Below are positions 34,167-45,987 of a stretch of DNA of 51,881 nt, piece by piece. The DNA is from IMCC26256 sp046081705. Lineage in GTDB: Bacteria > Actinomycetota > Acidimicrobiia > IMCC26256. Position numbers and translations under genes: made by a program. The notes below the pieces were generated by a model. The model did no database searches. It was not told the origin of the DNA and was given only the letters and a program-made list of their open reading frames with translations. Numbering within the stretch: the first letter of the stretch is position 1; every line of letters starts with the position of its first letter. The DNA lies in the NCBI GenBank assembly GCA_046081705.1, contig JBJTWK010000001.1:1-51881 (forward strand). Reading direction: 5' to 3'.

Positions 34167-34170
<4 letters not shown>
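33214..34170 (-). CDS. pyrD: Dihydroorotate dehydrogenase, class 1
   Basis: FMN enzyme that oxidises dihydroorotate to orotate. At 318 residues with Cys in the active-site loop (VNVSCPNLEDR near residue 140) and no N-terminal membrane segment, it is a soluble class 1 enzyme. NPIVAASGTFGHG, NSVGLQGPG and GTGGVASGRDAVE are family motifs. The class 1B partner PyrK, which carries the FAD and iron-sulfur cluster, is not encoded in this operon. ATG 34170 overlaps the carB stop as ATGA. Confidence 0.94.
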
Positions 34171-37471
<3,301 letters not shown>

Positions 37472-37472
<1 letters not shown>

Positions 37473-38566
37473 CAGCGGGTCTCGGTCATCAGGTCGGTGA
37501 ACTCCTCGAACAGGTAGGCGGCGTCGTGGGGCCCGGGTCCGGCCTCGGGGTGGTGCTGCACGGAGAACACCGGGGCGTCCGGGAGGCGCAGTCCCTCGAC
37601 GACCCCGTCGTTGAGGTTCACGTGCGTGATCTCGACGCTGCGATCCATCGACCCCGGGTCCACCGCGTAGTTGTGGTTCTGGCTCGTGATCTCCACCCGC
37701 CCCGTCGCCTCGTGCCGCACGGGATGGTTGCCGCCGTGGTGCCCGAACGGCAGCTTGTAGGTGCCGGCGCCGAGCGCGAGGCCGAGGATCTGGTGGCCCA
37801 GGCAGATGCCGAACACCGGGAGGCCCGACTCGACGAGGAGCCGCGCGGTCTCCGGGGCCCCGACGACCGCCGACGGGTCACCGGGACCGTTCGACAGGAA
37901 GACCCCGTCCGGGTTCCGGGCGATCACCTCGGACGCCGGGGTCGACGCGGGCACGACCTCGACCCGGCACCCCGCTCCGGCGAGGTGGCGCAGGATCGTG
38001 CGCTTGATGCCGAAGTCGTAGGCGACGACCGAGAACGGTGCGTCGAGGTCGCCGACGATGTAGGGCTCGGTCGTCGTGACCGTCGCGACGAGGTCGACCC
38101 CGTCGGTGCCGGACGCGGCGGCGGCCGCGGCGCGCACCGCGGCCTCGTCGGTGCCGAAGGCCCCCGGCACCGCGCCCTGCTCCCGGAGGTGCCGGGTGAG
38201 CCGGCGCGTGTCGATCCCGGTGATGCCCGGCACGCCGTGCCGGTCGAGGAACGCGTCGAGGGACTCGGTCGACCGGTGGTTGCTCGGCCGCACGGCGAGG
38301 TCGCGCGTGACGATGCCGCGGACGTGCGGGTGTGCGCACTCGTCGTCGTCCGGGTTCGTGCCGTAGTTGCCGATGTGGGGGTAGGTGAACGTCACCACCT
38401 GCCCCGCGTACGACGGGTCGGTGATGATCTCCTGGTAACCGCTCAACGCGGTGTTGAAGACCAACTCGCCGGTCGCCGCGGCGTCGACGGGGGCCCCGAA
38501 GGCCTCGCCCTCGAACACCTCGCCGTCGGCGAGCACGAGCAGCGCCGGTTCGAGACTGCGGCTCAT
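37472..38566 (-). CDS. carA: Carbamoyl phosphate synthase small subunit
   Basis: Glutamine amidotransferase subunit, 364 residues. The N-terminal half has GEVFEGEAFG and SGYQEIITDPSYAGQ. The C-terminal class I amidotransferase half has the nucleophile Cys in PVFGICLGHQILGLA near residue 255 and the His-Pro-Glu of VQHHPEAGPGP. ATG 38566 overlaps the pyrC stop as ATGA; upstream open frame is a shadow of pyrC. Confidence 0.98.
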
Positions 38567-39852
38567 CGTGTCGCCCTCCCATCGAGCACGACCCGTTCGC
38601 CGCGCAGCACCGTGTGGCGGATCCGCCCGCGCAGGGCCCGGCCCGCGTACGGCGTGTTGCGGGCCCGACTCGCCAGCGCACCGGGATCGACCGTCCAAGT
38701 CGCCGCCGGATCGAGCACGCACAGGTTGGCCGGCGCGCCCGGCTCGACCGTGCGGCCGTGGCGATCGTCGATCCCCGCGATGCGGGCCGGGTTCCAGGAG
38801 AGGGCGGCGAGCGCCTGCTCGAGCGTGATGATCCCGGGCTCGACGAGTTCGGTCAGCGTGAGGGCCGCCGCGGTCTCGAGACCGAGCATGCCCGGGGGCG
38901 CCTCCTCGAACGGGCGCTCCTTGGTCTCGGGCGTGTGGGGGGCGTGGTCCGTCGCGATCGCATCGATCGTGCCGTCGGCGAGGCCGGCCCGCACCGCCTC
39001 CACGTCCGCGGCCGATCGCAACGGCGGGTGCACCTTGAACGCCGGATCGAAGGTCGCACAGGCCTCGTCCGTGAGCGTGAAGTGGTGCGGGGCGACCTCG
39101 CAGGTCACGCGCACGCCCGCACGCCTCGCCTCGCGCACCAGGTCGACCGACGCCGCGGTCGACAGGTGGAGGAAGTGGACGTGCGCCCCCGTGAGCGCAG
39201 CGAGCCGGATGTCGCGGGCGACGATGATCGCCTCGGCCTCCCCCGGCCGACCCGGGATGCCGAGACGGCTCGAGACCACCCCCTCGTGCATCGAACCGCC
39301 CGCGCACATCGAGTCGTCCTCCGCATGCTGGGCCACCACCGCACCCGGCAGGCCGAGCGAGTACTCGAGGGCTCGGCGCATGAGCCCCGCGGACATCACG
39401 CAGGAACCGTCATCGGTGAAGATGCGCACGCCGAGCCCGTGCAACTCCCCCATCGGGGCCAGCGCGACCCCGGCGCGACCCTGGGTGATGCACCCGGAGG
39501 ACACGACCTCGCAGAGCGCATCGGCACCGATGGCGAGCACCGCCCGGACGATCGTGGGATCGTCGAGCGGCGGACGGGTGTTCGGCATCGCGACGACCGC
39601 GGTGTAGCCGCCGAGCGCGGCGGCCCGGCTCCCGGTCTCGATGGTCTCGGCGTCCTCGTCACCGGGCTCGCGGAGGTGGGTGTGGAGGTCCACGAAGCCC
39701 GGGGTCACGATCGTGCCGGTCGCGTCGAGCACCTCCCCGGCGTCGAGCCCCGCGCCCACCTCGACGACGACACCGTCGCGCACGAGCACGTCGGCGGCGC
39801 GCCGACCACCCGGATCGACGATCTCGCCGCCACGGATCACGAACTCAGACAA
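38563..39852 (-). CDS. pyrC: Dihydroorotase
   Basis: Zinc amidohydrolase that closes carbamoyl-aspartate to dihydroorotate. The 429-residue protein has metal-binding HTHLREPG near residue 57, AQHAEDDSM near 175, HFLHLST near 225 and the catalytic ATDHAPHTPETK near 300. The start is TTG 39852, with GGAGG 5 nt upstream, giving an 8 nt overlap with the end of pyrB. GTG 39840 is the alternative but has no ribosome site at that distance. Confidence 0.96.
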   Translation of the reverse strand: MSEFVIRGGEIVDPGGRRAADVLVRDGVVVEVGAGLDAGEVLDATGTIVTPGFVDLHTHLREPGDEDAETIETGSRAAALGGYTAVVAMPNTRPPLDDPTIVRAVLAIGADALCEVVSSGCITQGRAGVALAPMGELHGLGVRIFTDDGSCVMSAGLMRRALEYSLGLPGAVVAQHAEDDSMCAGGSMHEGVVSSRLGIPGRPGEAEAIIVARDIRLAALTGAHVHFLHLSTAASVDLVREARRAGVRVTCEVAPHHFTLTDEACATFDPAFKVHPPLRSAADVEAVRAGLADGTIDAIATDHAPHTPETKERPFEEAPPGMLGLETAAALTLTELVEPGIITLEQALAALSWNPARIAGIDDRHGRTVEPGAPANLCVLDPAATWTVDPGALASRARNTPYAGRALRGRIRHTVLRGERVVLDGRATR

Positions 39853-40768
39853 CGTCGCCTCCTGCACCGAGCAGCTTCCAGAGCACCGCCATGCGCGCGG
39901 CCACGCCGTTGGTGACCTGCTCACCGATCACCGACTGCGGACCGTCCGCGACTGCGGCCGCGATCTCGACCCCCCGGTTGATGGGCCCCGGGTGCATGAT
40001 GAGCGCATCGGACCGCAGCCGACGGGCGCGGGCCTCCGTGAGCCCGTAGCGGGCCGTGTACTCCCGCAGCGACGGGAACCGGGTCCCCGCGTCGCGCTCG
40101 TGCTGGATCCGCAGGAGCATCACCGCGTCGAGTTCCGGGAGCAGCGGATCGAGGTCGACCGCACTCGAGCACGCCCAGCCCTCGAGCGTCTCGGGCAGCA
40201 GCGTCGGCGGCGCCACGAGCGTCACCTCGGCGCCGAGCATGGCGAGCGCCTGGACGTCCGACCGCGCGACCCGCGAGTTGCGCACGTCGCCGACGATGGC
40301 GACCCGCATGCCGGAGAGGTCACGGCCCCGGTGCTGGGTGATCGTGAAGGTGTCGAGGAGCGCCTGGGTCGGGTGCTGGTGGCGACCGTCACCTGCGTTC
40401 ACGATGCTGGCGTCGATCCACTCGGTGATCCGACGGGGCGCCCCCGCCGCACCGTGCCGCACGACGACGGCGTCGATGCCCATCGCGGCGATCGTGGCGA
40501 CGGTGTCGCGCAGTCCCTCGCCCTTCTTGACCGAGGAGGTGGCGACGCTGAAGACCATGACGTCGGCGGAGAGCCGCTTGGCCGCGGTCTCGAACGAGAG
40601 TCGGGTCCGGGTCGAGTCCTCGAAGAACAACGACACGACGGTGCGGCCGCGCAGCGCCGGGACCTTCGGCGTCTCGCGCTGGGTCACCGAGAGGAACGAG
40701 GCGGCGAGGTCGAGCAGTTCGTCGAGATCGGAACGGCTGAGGTCGGCGATCGACAGGAGGTGCTTCAC
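39845..40768 (-). CDS. pyrB: Aspartate carbamoyltransferase catalytic chain
   Basis: Condenses carbamoyl phosphate with aspartate. The 307-residue protein has FEDSTRTRLSFE near residue 52 (carbamoyl-phosphate loop), the Ser-Ser-Lys-Lys of VATSSVKKGE near 76, GDGRHQHPTQALLD near 127 and MHPGPINRGVE near 263. No PyrI regulatory chain is present. The operon also encodes PyrC, PyrR and CarAB. GTG 40768 overlaps the pyrR stop as GTGA. Confidence 0.97.
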   Translation of the reverse strand: MKHLLSIADLSRSDLDELLDLAASFLSVTQRETPKVPALRGRTVVSLFFEDSTRTRLSFETAAKRLSADVMVFSVATSSVKKGEGLRDTVATIAAMGIDAVVVRHGAAGAPRRITEWIDASIVNAGDGRHQHPTQALLDTFTITQHRGRDLSGMRVAIVGDVRNSRVARSDVQALAMLGAEVTLVAPPTLLPETLEGWACSSAVDLDPLLPELDAVMLLRIQHERDAGTRFPSLREYTARYGLTEARARRLRSDALIMHPGPINRGVEIAAAVADGPQSVIGEQVTNGVAARMAVLWKLLGAGGDVV

Positions 40769-41436
40769 GCGTCGACCTCCTCGCCCGCGGACTCCGGCGG
40801 GCCCCAGAGCTCGATGGTGTCCTCGGGGACCTCGTCGGTCTCCACGAGGCGGACGCGGACGTCCTCGGCGAGACGGGTCGGCAGGTTGCGCCCGACGAAG
40901 TCCGCCCGGATCGGCAGTTCCCGGCCCCCGCGGTCGACGAGCACCGCGAGCTGGATCGAGCGGGGCCGCCCCAGCTCGGTGACCGCGTCGAGCGCGGCAC
41001 GGATCGTTCGCCCGGTGAAGAGGACGTCGTCGACGAGCACCACGACCCGCCCCGTGACGTCGACCGGGACCGCGGTCGGGCCCGCAGGGTGGAGCGGCCG
41101 CAGGCCGACGTCGTCCCGGTGGAAGGTGACGTCGAGGGTGCCGACCGGCACCCGGGCGCCCTCGAAGCCCTCGATGGCGGTGGCGAGCCGGGCGGCGATC
41201 GCCGGGCCGCGGGAGTGCAGGCCGACGAGCACGACCTCGGACGCACCCTTGTTGCGCTCGACGATCTCGTGGGCGATGCGCGTGTGGGCGCGCCGCAGGT
41301 CGTCGGCGGAGAACACCGTGGTGCGCAGGACCATCGGGTCGACGCCGGACCCGGACACGGAACGACCCCCGGCGGTGGGGGTCGTGGTCTCGTGCTCGGA
41401 TGTGGCGCGACCTGCGTCGCGGCGGCTCTCGGCCAT
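40765..41436 (-). CDS. pyrR: Pyrimidine operon regulatory protein / uracil phosphoribosyltransferase PyrR
   Basis: UMP-sensing RNA-binding regulator with weak uracil phosphoribosyltransferase activity. Residues about 35-210 are the PRTase fold with the PRPP loop VVLVDDVLFTGRTIRAALD. As called it has 223 residues, about 35 more than usual; the extra N-terminus is Thr/Gly/Ser-rich. ATG 41436 has GAGGA 5 nt upstream. ATG 41334 (MVLRTTVFS) would give a family-length protein and a longer leader. A PyrR-type RNA hairpin lies upstream. Confidence 0.94.
   Translation of the reverse strand: MAESRRDAGRATSEHETTTPTAGGRSVSGSGVDPMVLRTTVFSADDLRRAHTRIAHEIVERNKGASEVVLVGLHSRGPAIAARLATAIEGFEGARVPVGTLDVTFHRDDVGLRPLHPAGPTAVPVDVTGRVVVLVDDVLFTGRTIRAALDAVTELGRPRSIQLAVLVDRGGRELPIRADFVGRNLPTRLAEDVRVRLVETDEVPEDTIELWGPPESAGEEVDA
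41362..41385 (-). other. Perfect hairpin within the 5' end of pyrR
   Basis: A 9 bp perfect inverted repeat, ACGACCCCC / GGGGGTCGT, with a 6-nt loop. It lies inside the N-terminal extension of pyrR (about codons 18-25), or inside the leader if pyrR starts at 41334. It could be a second regulatory structure or an accident of GC-rich coding sequence. Confidence 0.4.
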
Positions 41437-41463
41437 GGTGATCCTCGGTGGTGCGGGTCCGTA

Positions 41464-41481
41464 GGGATCTCACAGGATCCC
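41464..41481 (-). promoter_or_regulatory. PyrR-binding-type RNA hairpin in the pyr leader
   Basis: The leader RNA folds as GGGAUC, hexaloop CUGUGA, GAUCCC, with a further CCGU/ACGG lower stem across an asymmetric internal loop. The loop CUGUGA matches the CNGNGA hexaloop of Bacillus PyrR binding sites and the context AUCCUGUGAG fits the UCCNGNGAG core. It lies between a TATCCT -10 and the GAGGA of pyrR, so UMP-bound PyrR could reduce translation or transcription of its own operon. Confidence 0.7.
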
Positions 41482-41497
41482 GGTGACGGCTCCGAGG

Positions 41498-41503
41498 AGG
41501 ATA
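41498..41503 (-). promoter_or_regulatory. Candidate -10 element of the pyr operon
   Basis: TATCCT on the minus strand lies immediately after the DUF2017-end hairpin. Initiation about 7 nt downstream would start the leader near 41491, just before the PyrR-type hairpin. Confidence 0.5.
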
Positions 41504-41521
41504 GCGCGCACCCGTGCGCGC
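41504..41521 (-). terminator. Hairpin after the aro-efp-clpS operon
   Basis: A perfect 7 bp stem GCGCGCA / TGCGCGC with a 4-nt loop, 31 nt after the DUF2017 stop and directly before the pyr -10 element. No U-tract. Confidence 0.5.
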
Positions 41522-41552
41522 CGCGCCCTTGTGCGACGGCGGCCGGGACCGA

Positions 41553-42059
41553 TCAGACGAGCAGGTGGGAGATGAGGGCCTCCTGGAGCCCGGTGAGCCA
41601 GTGGTACAGGCCCACCTCCCCAGCGTCGGCGGCGACGGTTCCGCGGTACTCGGGCTCGTCGTCGGCCACCCCGATCCGGGTGCCGAGCGTGAGGCGCAGG
41701 TCGTTCAACGCCCCGAGCCAGTGACCGGCCCGCTCGGCGGTGAGCAGCACCCGGACGCCGTCCCGCGGACGCTCGGCACCCTCGAGGTCGGCGATCAATC
41801 CGTCGATGGCGTCGATGCGACCCGCCGCAAGATCCGCGTGGACCGCGGCCTGGAACGCGAGTTCGGCGGCGTCCTCCGTCGGATCGAGGTAGGCCCGCGG
41901 GAAGAGCCGGTCGCGCGCGGCCTCGTCGCCCGCCGGCGGCAGCGGCGCGTCGAGGACGATCCGCACGGACCGGGCGAGCCCGACGATCGCGTCGGCCTCG
42001 ACCGCGCTGAGTCGCAACGACAGTTCGGTGTCCGGATCCTCGAACCGGTAGTCGCTCAC
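41553..42059 (-). CDS. DUF2017 family protein
   Basis: 168 residues of unknown function; soluble, with no signal peptide. The pattern of an acidic N-terminus with LSLRLSAVEADAI, then LFPRAYLDPTEDAAELAFQ (about 53-71) and the near-C-terminal HWLGALNDLRLTLGTRIGV, matches the actinobacterial DUF2017 family. This family is typically encoded beside clpS, as here (GTGA overlap with the clpS stop), so a role linked to ClpS/ClpCP proteolysis is a reasonable guess only. Confidence 0.8.
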   Translation of the reverse strand: MSDYRFEDPDTELSLRLSAVEADAIVGLARSVRIVLDAPLPPAGDEAARDRLFPRAYLDPTEDAAELAFQAAVHADLAAGRIDAIDGLIADLEGAERPRDGVRVLLTAERAGHWLGALNDLRLTLGTRIGVADDEPEYRGTVAADAGEVGLYHWLTGLQEALISHLLV

Positions 42060-42367
42060 GAGTCGCGCTGGGTCGTGGCCCAGAGTCCGTGCGCATGCAA
42101 CCGGGCGACGTGGTGCTCGGCCTGCTCGCGGGTGCCGGAGGCGACCACCGACCGACCCTCGTGGTGCACCTCGAGCATGAGGCGGGTCGCGTGCTCCTTC
42201 GAGTACCCGAACAACTTCTGGAACACGAGCACGACGTAGGACATGAGGTTGACCGGGTCGTTCCAGACCACGACGTTCCAGGGCCGGTCGGTGTCGACCG
42301 CCCCGTCGGTGGTCGGCTCCACCGTCTCGACGGGGAGCATCGCGGCGCGGGGCACCGCCGTGATCAC
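42056..42367 (-). CDS. clpS: ATP-dependent Clp protease adaptor ClpS
   Basis: Adaptor that hands N-degron substrates to the Clp ATPase. The 103-residue protein has a flexible N-terminus of about 28 residues, then VVVWNDPVNLMSYVV (containing the Asn-Asp that contacts N-terminal residues), LFGYSKEHA, and MLEVHHEGRSVV. GTG 42367 overlaps the nusB stop as GTGA; ATG at the tenth codon is an alternative start. Confidence 0.93.
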   Translation of the reverse strand: MITAVPRAAMLPVETVEPTTDGAVDTDRPWNVVVWNDPVNLMSYVVLVFQKLFGYSKEHATRLMLEVHHEGRSVVASGTREQAEHHVARLHAHGLWATTQRDS

Positions 42368-42756
42368 GACGCCCGCACCTCGGCGGCGACCCGGGAGAGC
42401 AGACCGTTCACGAAGCGGCCGGAGTCCTTGGTGGAGTACTGCTTCGCGAGTTCGACCGCCTCGGTGATCGCGACCGCCGTCGGGACGTCCGGTTCGTGGG
42501 CGAGTTCATAGGCCGCGATGCGCAGGATGCACCGGTCGACGACCGGCATGCGGTCCAGCGTCCAGTGCTCCGAGAACTCGGCGAGGTGCGCGTCGATCTC
42601 GGCCCGGTGGGCGGCCACCCCCTCGAGGAGTCGGACCGCGTACTCGTCGGGCGCGGTCGGGAGGTTGGCGAGCACGCCGGCCGGGTCGAGGTCGCGGACC
42701 TCGCCCTCGTAGCAGAGGCCGAGGGCGCGCTCGCGTGACTCGCGACGCGGCGCCAC
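42364..42756 (-). CDS. nusB: Transcription antitermination factor NusB
   Basis: All-helical protein that binds boxA RNA with S10 during rRNA transcription. The 130-residue protein starts RRESRERALGLCYEGE (the RNA-binding first helix) and has WTLDRMPVVDRCILRIAAYEL, then AITEAVELAKQYSTKDSGRFVNGLL. GTG 42756 lies 7 nt after the efp stop; the frame upstream is an Arg-rich shadow. Confidence 0.95.
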   Translation of the reverse strand: MAPRRESRERALGLCYEGEVRDLDPAGVLANLPTAPDEYAVRLLEGVAAHRAEIDAHLAEFSEHWTLDRMPVVDRCILRIAAYELAHEPDVPTAVAITEAVELAKQYSTKDSGRFVNGLLSRVAAEVRAS

Positions 42757-42763
42757 GGTGCGA

Positions 42764-43324
42764 TCAGGCGCGGGTGAGGTACTCGCCGGAGCGGGTGTCG
42801 ACCTTGATGGTCTCCCCCGCCTCGACGAAGAGCGGCACCTGCACGACGAGGCCGGTCTCGAGCGTCGCGGGCTTGCGGGCTCCCGACACGCGGTCGCCCT
42901 GGACCCCCGGCTCGGTCTCGGTGATCGTGAGTTCGACCGCCGCCGGCAGATCGACCCCGAGGATCTCGTCGTTGTAGGTGGGGAGCACCGCCGAGTCACC
43001 CTCCTTGAGGTACTTCACGGCGTCGCCGAGTGCGCTCGGGCTCACGTGCACCTGGTCGTACGACGAGGTGTCCATGAACACGTAGTCGGCACCCTCCCGG
43101 TAGAGGTACTGCATCTCCCGCTTGTCGATGATCGCGAGCGGCACCTTCTCGTCGGCCCGGAAGGTCTTGTCGACCACTGCGCCGGTCCGGTAGTTCTTGA
43201 GCTTCGTGCGCACGAACGCACCGCCCTTGCCCGGCTTGACGTGCTGGAATTCGACGACGGTGACGAGTCCCTCGGGGAGGTTGAGGGCCATGCCGTTCTT
43301 GAGGTCGTTGGTGGAGATGCTCAC
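42764..43324 (-). CDS. efp: Elongation factor P
   Basis: Relieves ribosome stalling at polyproline. The 186-residue protein has three beta-barrel domains. The loop that reaches the peptidyl-transferase centre reads HVKPGKGGAF, with the tip Lys near residue 32. The C-terminal signature DLPAAVELTITETEPGVQGD is present. No EpmA or EpmB modification gene is adjacent. Polyproline-containing partners are nearby, such as the PBP linker. Confidence 0.98.
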   Translation of the reverse strand: MSISTNDLKNGMALNLPEGLVTVVEFQHVKPGKGGAFVRTKLKNYRTGAVVDKTFRADEKVPLAIIDKREMQYLYREGADYVFMDTSSYDQVHVSPSALGDAVKYLKEGDSAVLPTYNDEILGVDLPAAVELTITETEPGVQGDRVSGARKPATLETGLVVQVPLFVEAGETIKVDTRSGEYLTRA

Positions 43325-43339
43325 GGGGCTCTTCTCGGG

Positions 43340-44452
43340 TCAGACGACGAGGTGCTTGGGGAAGGCGGTCAGCGGATCGCAGCCGCCCTCGGTGACGGCG
43401 ACGGTGTCCTCGAGTCGTACGCCGCCGATCCCGGGGAGGTAGACGCCCGGTTCGACGGTGACGATGTGACCGGGGAGCAAGGTAGCACTCGAGGCCTGCG
43501 ACACCCTCGGGTCCTCGTGGATCTCGATGCCGACACCGTGGCCCGTGCCGTGGGCGAAGGCCTCGGCCCAGCCCGCCGCGTCGATGATGTCGCGGCACAC
43601 GCGGTCGACCGCCGCCGCCTCGACCCCGGCGGCGACCGCGTCGCGCCCGGCGGCCTGGGCCGCGTGGACGACCTCCCACATGTGGCGCGCCTCGGCAGAG
43701 GGTTCGCCCACGCTGACCGTGCGCGTCATGTCGGAGCAGTACCCGTCGACGATGCACCCGAAGTCGATCACGACGAGCTCCCCGCGCTCGACGATGCGGT
43801 CGCTCGGTCGGGCGTGGGGCTTCGCCCCGTTCGGGCCGGACGCCACGATCGGGTCGAAGGAGTTGCCGTCCGCCCCGCGCTCGCGCATCGCGACCTCGAG
43901 CGCGAGTGCGAACCCGCGTTCGCTGATCCCGGACCCGAGGCGGGGCAGCAGCGATGCGAGCGCATCGTCGGCGATGTGGCACGCCGCGCGGATGCGCTCG
44001 ATCTCGGCGGGCTCCTTGACCATCCGCAACCCCTCGACGATCGGATCGCCGGCGAGGACCTCCTGCTCCGGGAACCATCGATCGGCCAGGTCGCGCGCCT
44101 GGGCCCAGGTCACCCCGTTCGCCTCGAGGAGGAGGCGCCGGACGCCCGACCGGGCCACGACGCGCCGGAGGTGGTCCCGTTGATCGTCCGCGCCCAGCCC
44201 GATGGCGACCTCGAGTGCGCAGCCGGCGGCGCCGAGTTGCTCGGCCGACTGCTCGCGGTAGCGGCCGTCGGTCACGAACACGCCGTCGTCCGCGGTGACG
44301 AGCACCATGGCCGCCGATCCCGTGAAGCCGGTCAGGTACCGGATGTTCGGGAGCCGGGTGACCAGGATCGCGTCGGCCCCCGCCTCGCCGAGCGTGGCCC
44401 GGAGTCGCGCGATGCGGCCCGTGACGTCGACCGCGGGGAGGGTCGTGCTCAC
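43340..44452 (-). CDS. pepQ: Xaa-Pro aminopeptidase/dipeptidase (M24 family)
   Basis: Metallopeptidase cleaving next to proline, 370 residues. An N-terminal creatinase-like domain (about 10-130, LPNIRYLTGFTGSAAMVLV) precedes the pita-bread catalytic domain with metal ligands in VVIDFGCIVDGYCSDMTRT, GTGHGVGIEIHEDP and VTVEPGVYLPG, then GGVRLEDTVAV. GTG 44452 overlaps the aroQ stop as GTGA. Its constant place between aroQ and efp is well known. PepP-like activity cannot be excluded. Confidence 0.92.
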   Translation of the reverse strand: MSTTLPAVDVTGRIARLRATLGEAGADAILVTRLPNIRYLTGFTGSAAMVLVTADDGVFVTDGRYREQSAEQLGAAGCALEVAIGLGADDQRDHLRRVVARSGVRRLLLEANGVTWAQARDLADRWFPEQEVLAGDPIVEGLRMVKEPAEIERIRAACHIADDALASLLPRLGSGISERGFALALEVAMRERGADGNSFDPIVASGPNGAKPHARPSDRIVERGELVVIDFGCIVDGYCSDMTRTVSVGEPSAEARHMWEVVHAAQAAGRDAVAAGVEAAAVDRVCRDIIDAAGWAEAFAHGTGHGVGIEIHEDPRVSQASSATLLPGHIVTVEPGVYLPGIGGVRLEDTVAVTEGGCDPLTAFPKHLVV

Positions 44453-44889
44453 GACCGCTCCAGCGCGCCGAGCGCGGCTGCGACCGCGAGCGCGTACCCG
44501 GCCCGCCCGAAACCGGCGATCGTGCCGGTGACGTACGGCGCGACCACGGAGGTGCGGCGCCACTCCTCCCGTGCGTTCGGGTTGGAGATGTGGAGTTCGA
44601 CCTTGACGCCGTCGTAGGCCGCCAGCGCGTCGGCGATCGCGTACGACGAGTGGGTGAAGGCGCCCGGGTTGATGATGATCGCGGCGCACCGGCCCCGCGC
44701 ACCCTGGATCGCGTCGATGAGGTCGCCCTCGCGGTTCGACTGCAGGTGTTCGAGCGAGTGCCCTGCGCCCTCGGCCGCGGCGCGCGCGTCGGCCACGAGG
44801 TCGTCGAGGGTGTCGGCGCCGTAGATGTCGGGCTGGCGCGTGCCCAGCAGGTTGAGGTTCGGGCCGGAGAGGAGCAGCAGCGTGGCCAT
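44449..44889 (-). CDS. aroQ: 3-dehydroquinate dehydratase, type II
   Basis: Third step of the shikimate pathway. The 146-residue dodecameric type II enzyme has LLLSGPNLNLLGTRQPDIYG (with the catalytic Arg and Tyr on the lid), HLQSNREGDLIDAIQ, IIINPGAFTHSSYAI and VELHISNPNAREEWRR. Start ATG 44889, 6 nt after the aroB stop. Confidence 0.97.
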   Translation of the reverse strand: MATLLLLSGPNLNLLGTRQPDIYGADTLDDLVADARAAAEGAGHSLEHLQSNREGDLIDAIQGARGRCAAIIINPGAFTHSSYAIADALAAYDGVKVELHISNPNAREEWRRTSVVAPYVTGTIAGFGRAGYALAVAAALGALERS

Positions 44890-44895
44890 CGGGGG

Positions 44896-45987
44896 TCAGC
44901 CTTCCACGCCGACGGCCGCGAAGGCGTGAGCCAGCGCCGCAGCGGGCGGGTCGTCGACCAGGGTGACACCGTCGGGTCCCGGCAGGACGAAGGTCAACCC
45001 GCCCGCGGCCTTCTTGTCCCGCCGCATCACGGCGAGCAGGTCCTCGGCCCGCAGGGCCTCACCGCCCGGCACCGTGGTCGGCAGACCCAACGATGCGGGC
45101 AGGGCCTGGTACCGGTCGACCGTGTCGAGGCCGACCCGCTCCCACGCGCCGGCGAGCTCGCCCGCGAACACGAGCCCGACCGCGACCGCCTCGCCGTGGG
45201 TCAGGCCGTACCCGCCCGTGGTCTCGAGCGCGTGGGCCAGCGTGTGCCCGAGGTTGAGGGTGGCCCGGACGCCCGTGCGTTCGTGGGGGTCCGCGGCGAC
45301 GACTGCGGCCTTCATGGCGGCGCAGTGCGCGACGAGACCGCCGAGGATCGCCGGGTCGCGGGCGAGGACGGCGCCCGTGTGCTCCCGCAGCAGCGCGTTC
45401 AGCCCGTCCTGTTCGGTCGCGGGATCGGCGAGCAGCGCGTACTTGGCGACCTCGCCGAGCCCGCCCCGGTACTCGCGGTCGGGCAGCGAGGCGAGGGTCG
45501 AGGTGTCAGCGAGCACCGCGATCGGCTGGTGGAACGCCCCGACGAGGTTCTTGCCCTCGGGGATGTTGACCGCGGTCTTCCCGCCGATGGCCGCGTCGAC
45601 CTGGGCCAGCAGGGTGGTCGGCGCCTGCACGACGTCGACGCCTCGGTGGTAGACGGACGCCGCGAAGCCCGCGGTGTCCCCCACCACGCCGCCGCCGAGT
45701 GCAACGACGGCGTCACCGCGCAGCAGTCCCCACGCCGCGAAGTCACGGCACAGCCGCTCGACCGTCGCGAGCGACTTCGCCGCCTCGCCGTCGCCCATGA
45801 GGAACACCTCGGACTCCGGGAGGTCGGCCCGCAGCGCGTCGAGGTGGCGGTCGGCGACGGCGGCCTGGCTCACGATCGCGACCCGCCGGCGCCCCTCGAG
45901 GACCCGCGCCGCGAGCCCGAGCGCACCGGGCCCCACGTGGATGTCATAGGGCGGATCGACCGCCACGGTCACGGTGCGCGCGGTCAT
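44896..45987 (-). CDS. aroB: 3-dehydroquinate synthase
   Basis: NAD- and metal-dependent cyclisation of DAHP. The 363-residue protein shows MGDGEAAKSLATVERL, the NAD loop ALGGGVVGDTAGFAAS near residue 96, PTTLLAQVDAAIGGKTAVN, the metal Glu in GLGEVAKYAL near 180, and metal His in NLGHTLAHALE and LTHGEAVAVG. ATG 45987 overlaps the aroK stop as ATGA. Confidence 0.97.
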   Translation of the reverse strand: MTARTVTVAVDPPYDIHVGPGALGLAARVLEGRRRVAIVSQAAVADRHLDALRADLPESEVFLMGDGEAAKSLATVERLCRDFAAWGLLRGDAVVALGGGVVGDTAGFAASVYHRGVDVVQAPTTLLAQVDAAIGGKTAVNIPEGKNLVGAFHQPIAVLADTSTLASLPDREYRGGLGEVAKYALLADPATEQDGLNALLREHTGAVLARDPAILGGLVAHCAAMKAAVVAADPHERTGVRATLNLGHTLAHALETTGGYGLTHGEAVAVGLVFAGELAGAWERVGLDTVDRYQALPASLGLPTTVPGGEALRAEDLLAVMRRDKKAAGGLTFVLPGPDGVTLVDDPPAAALAHAFAAVGVEG

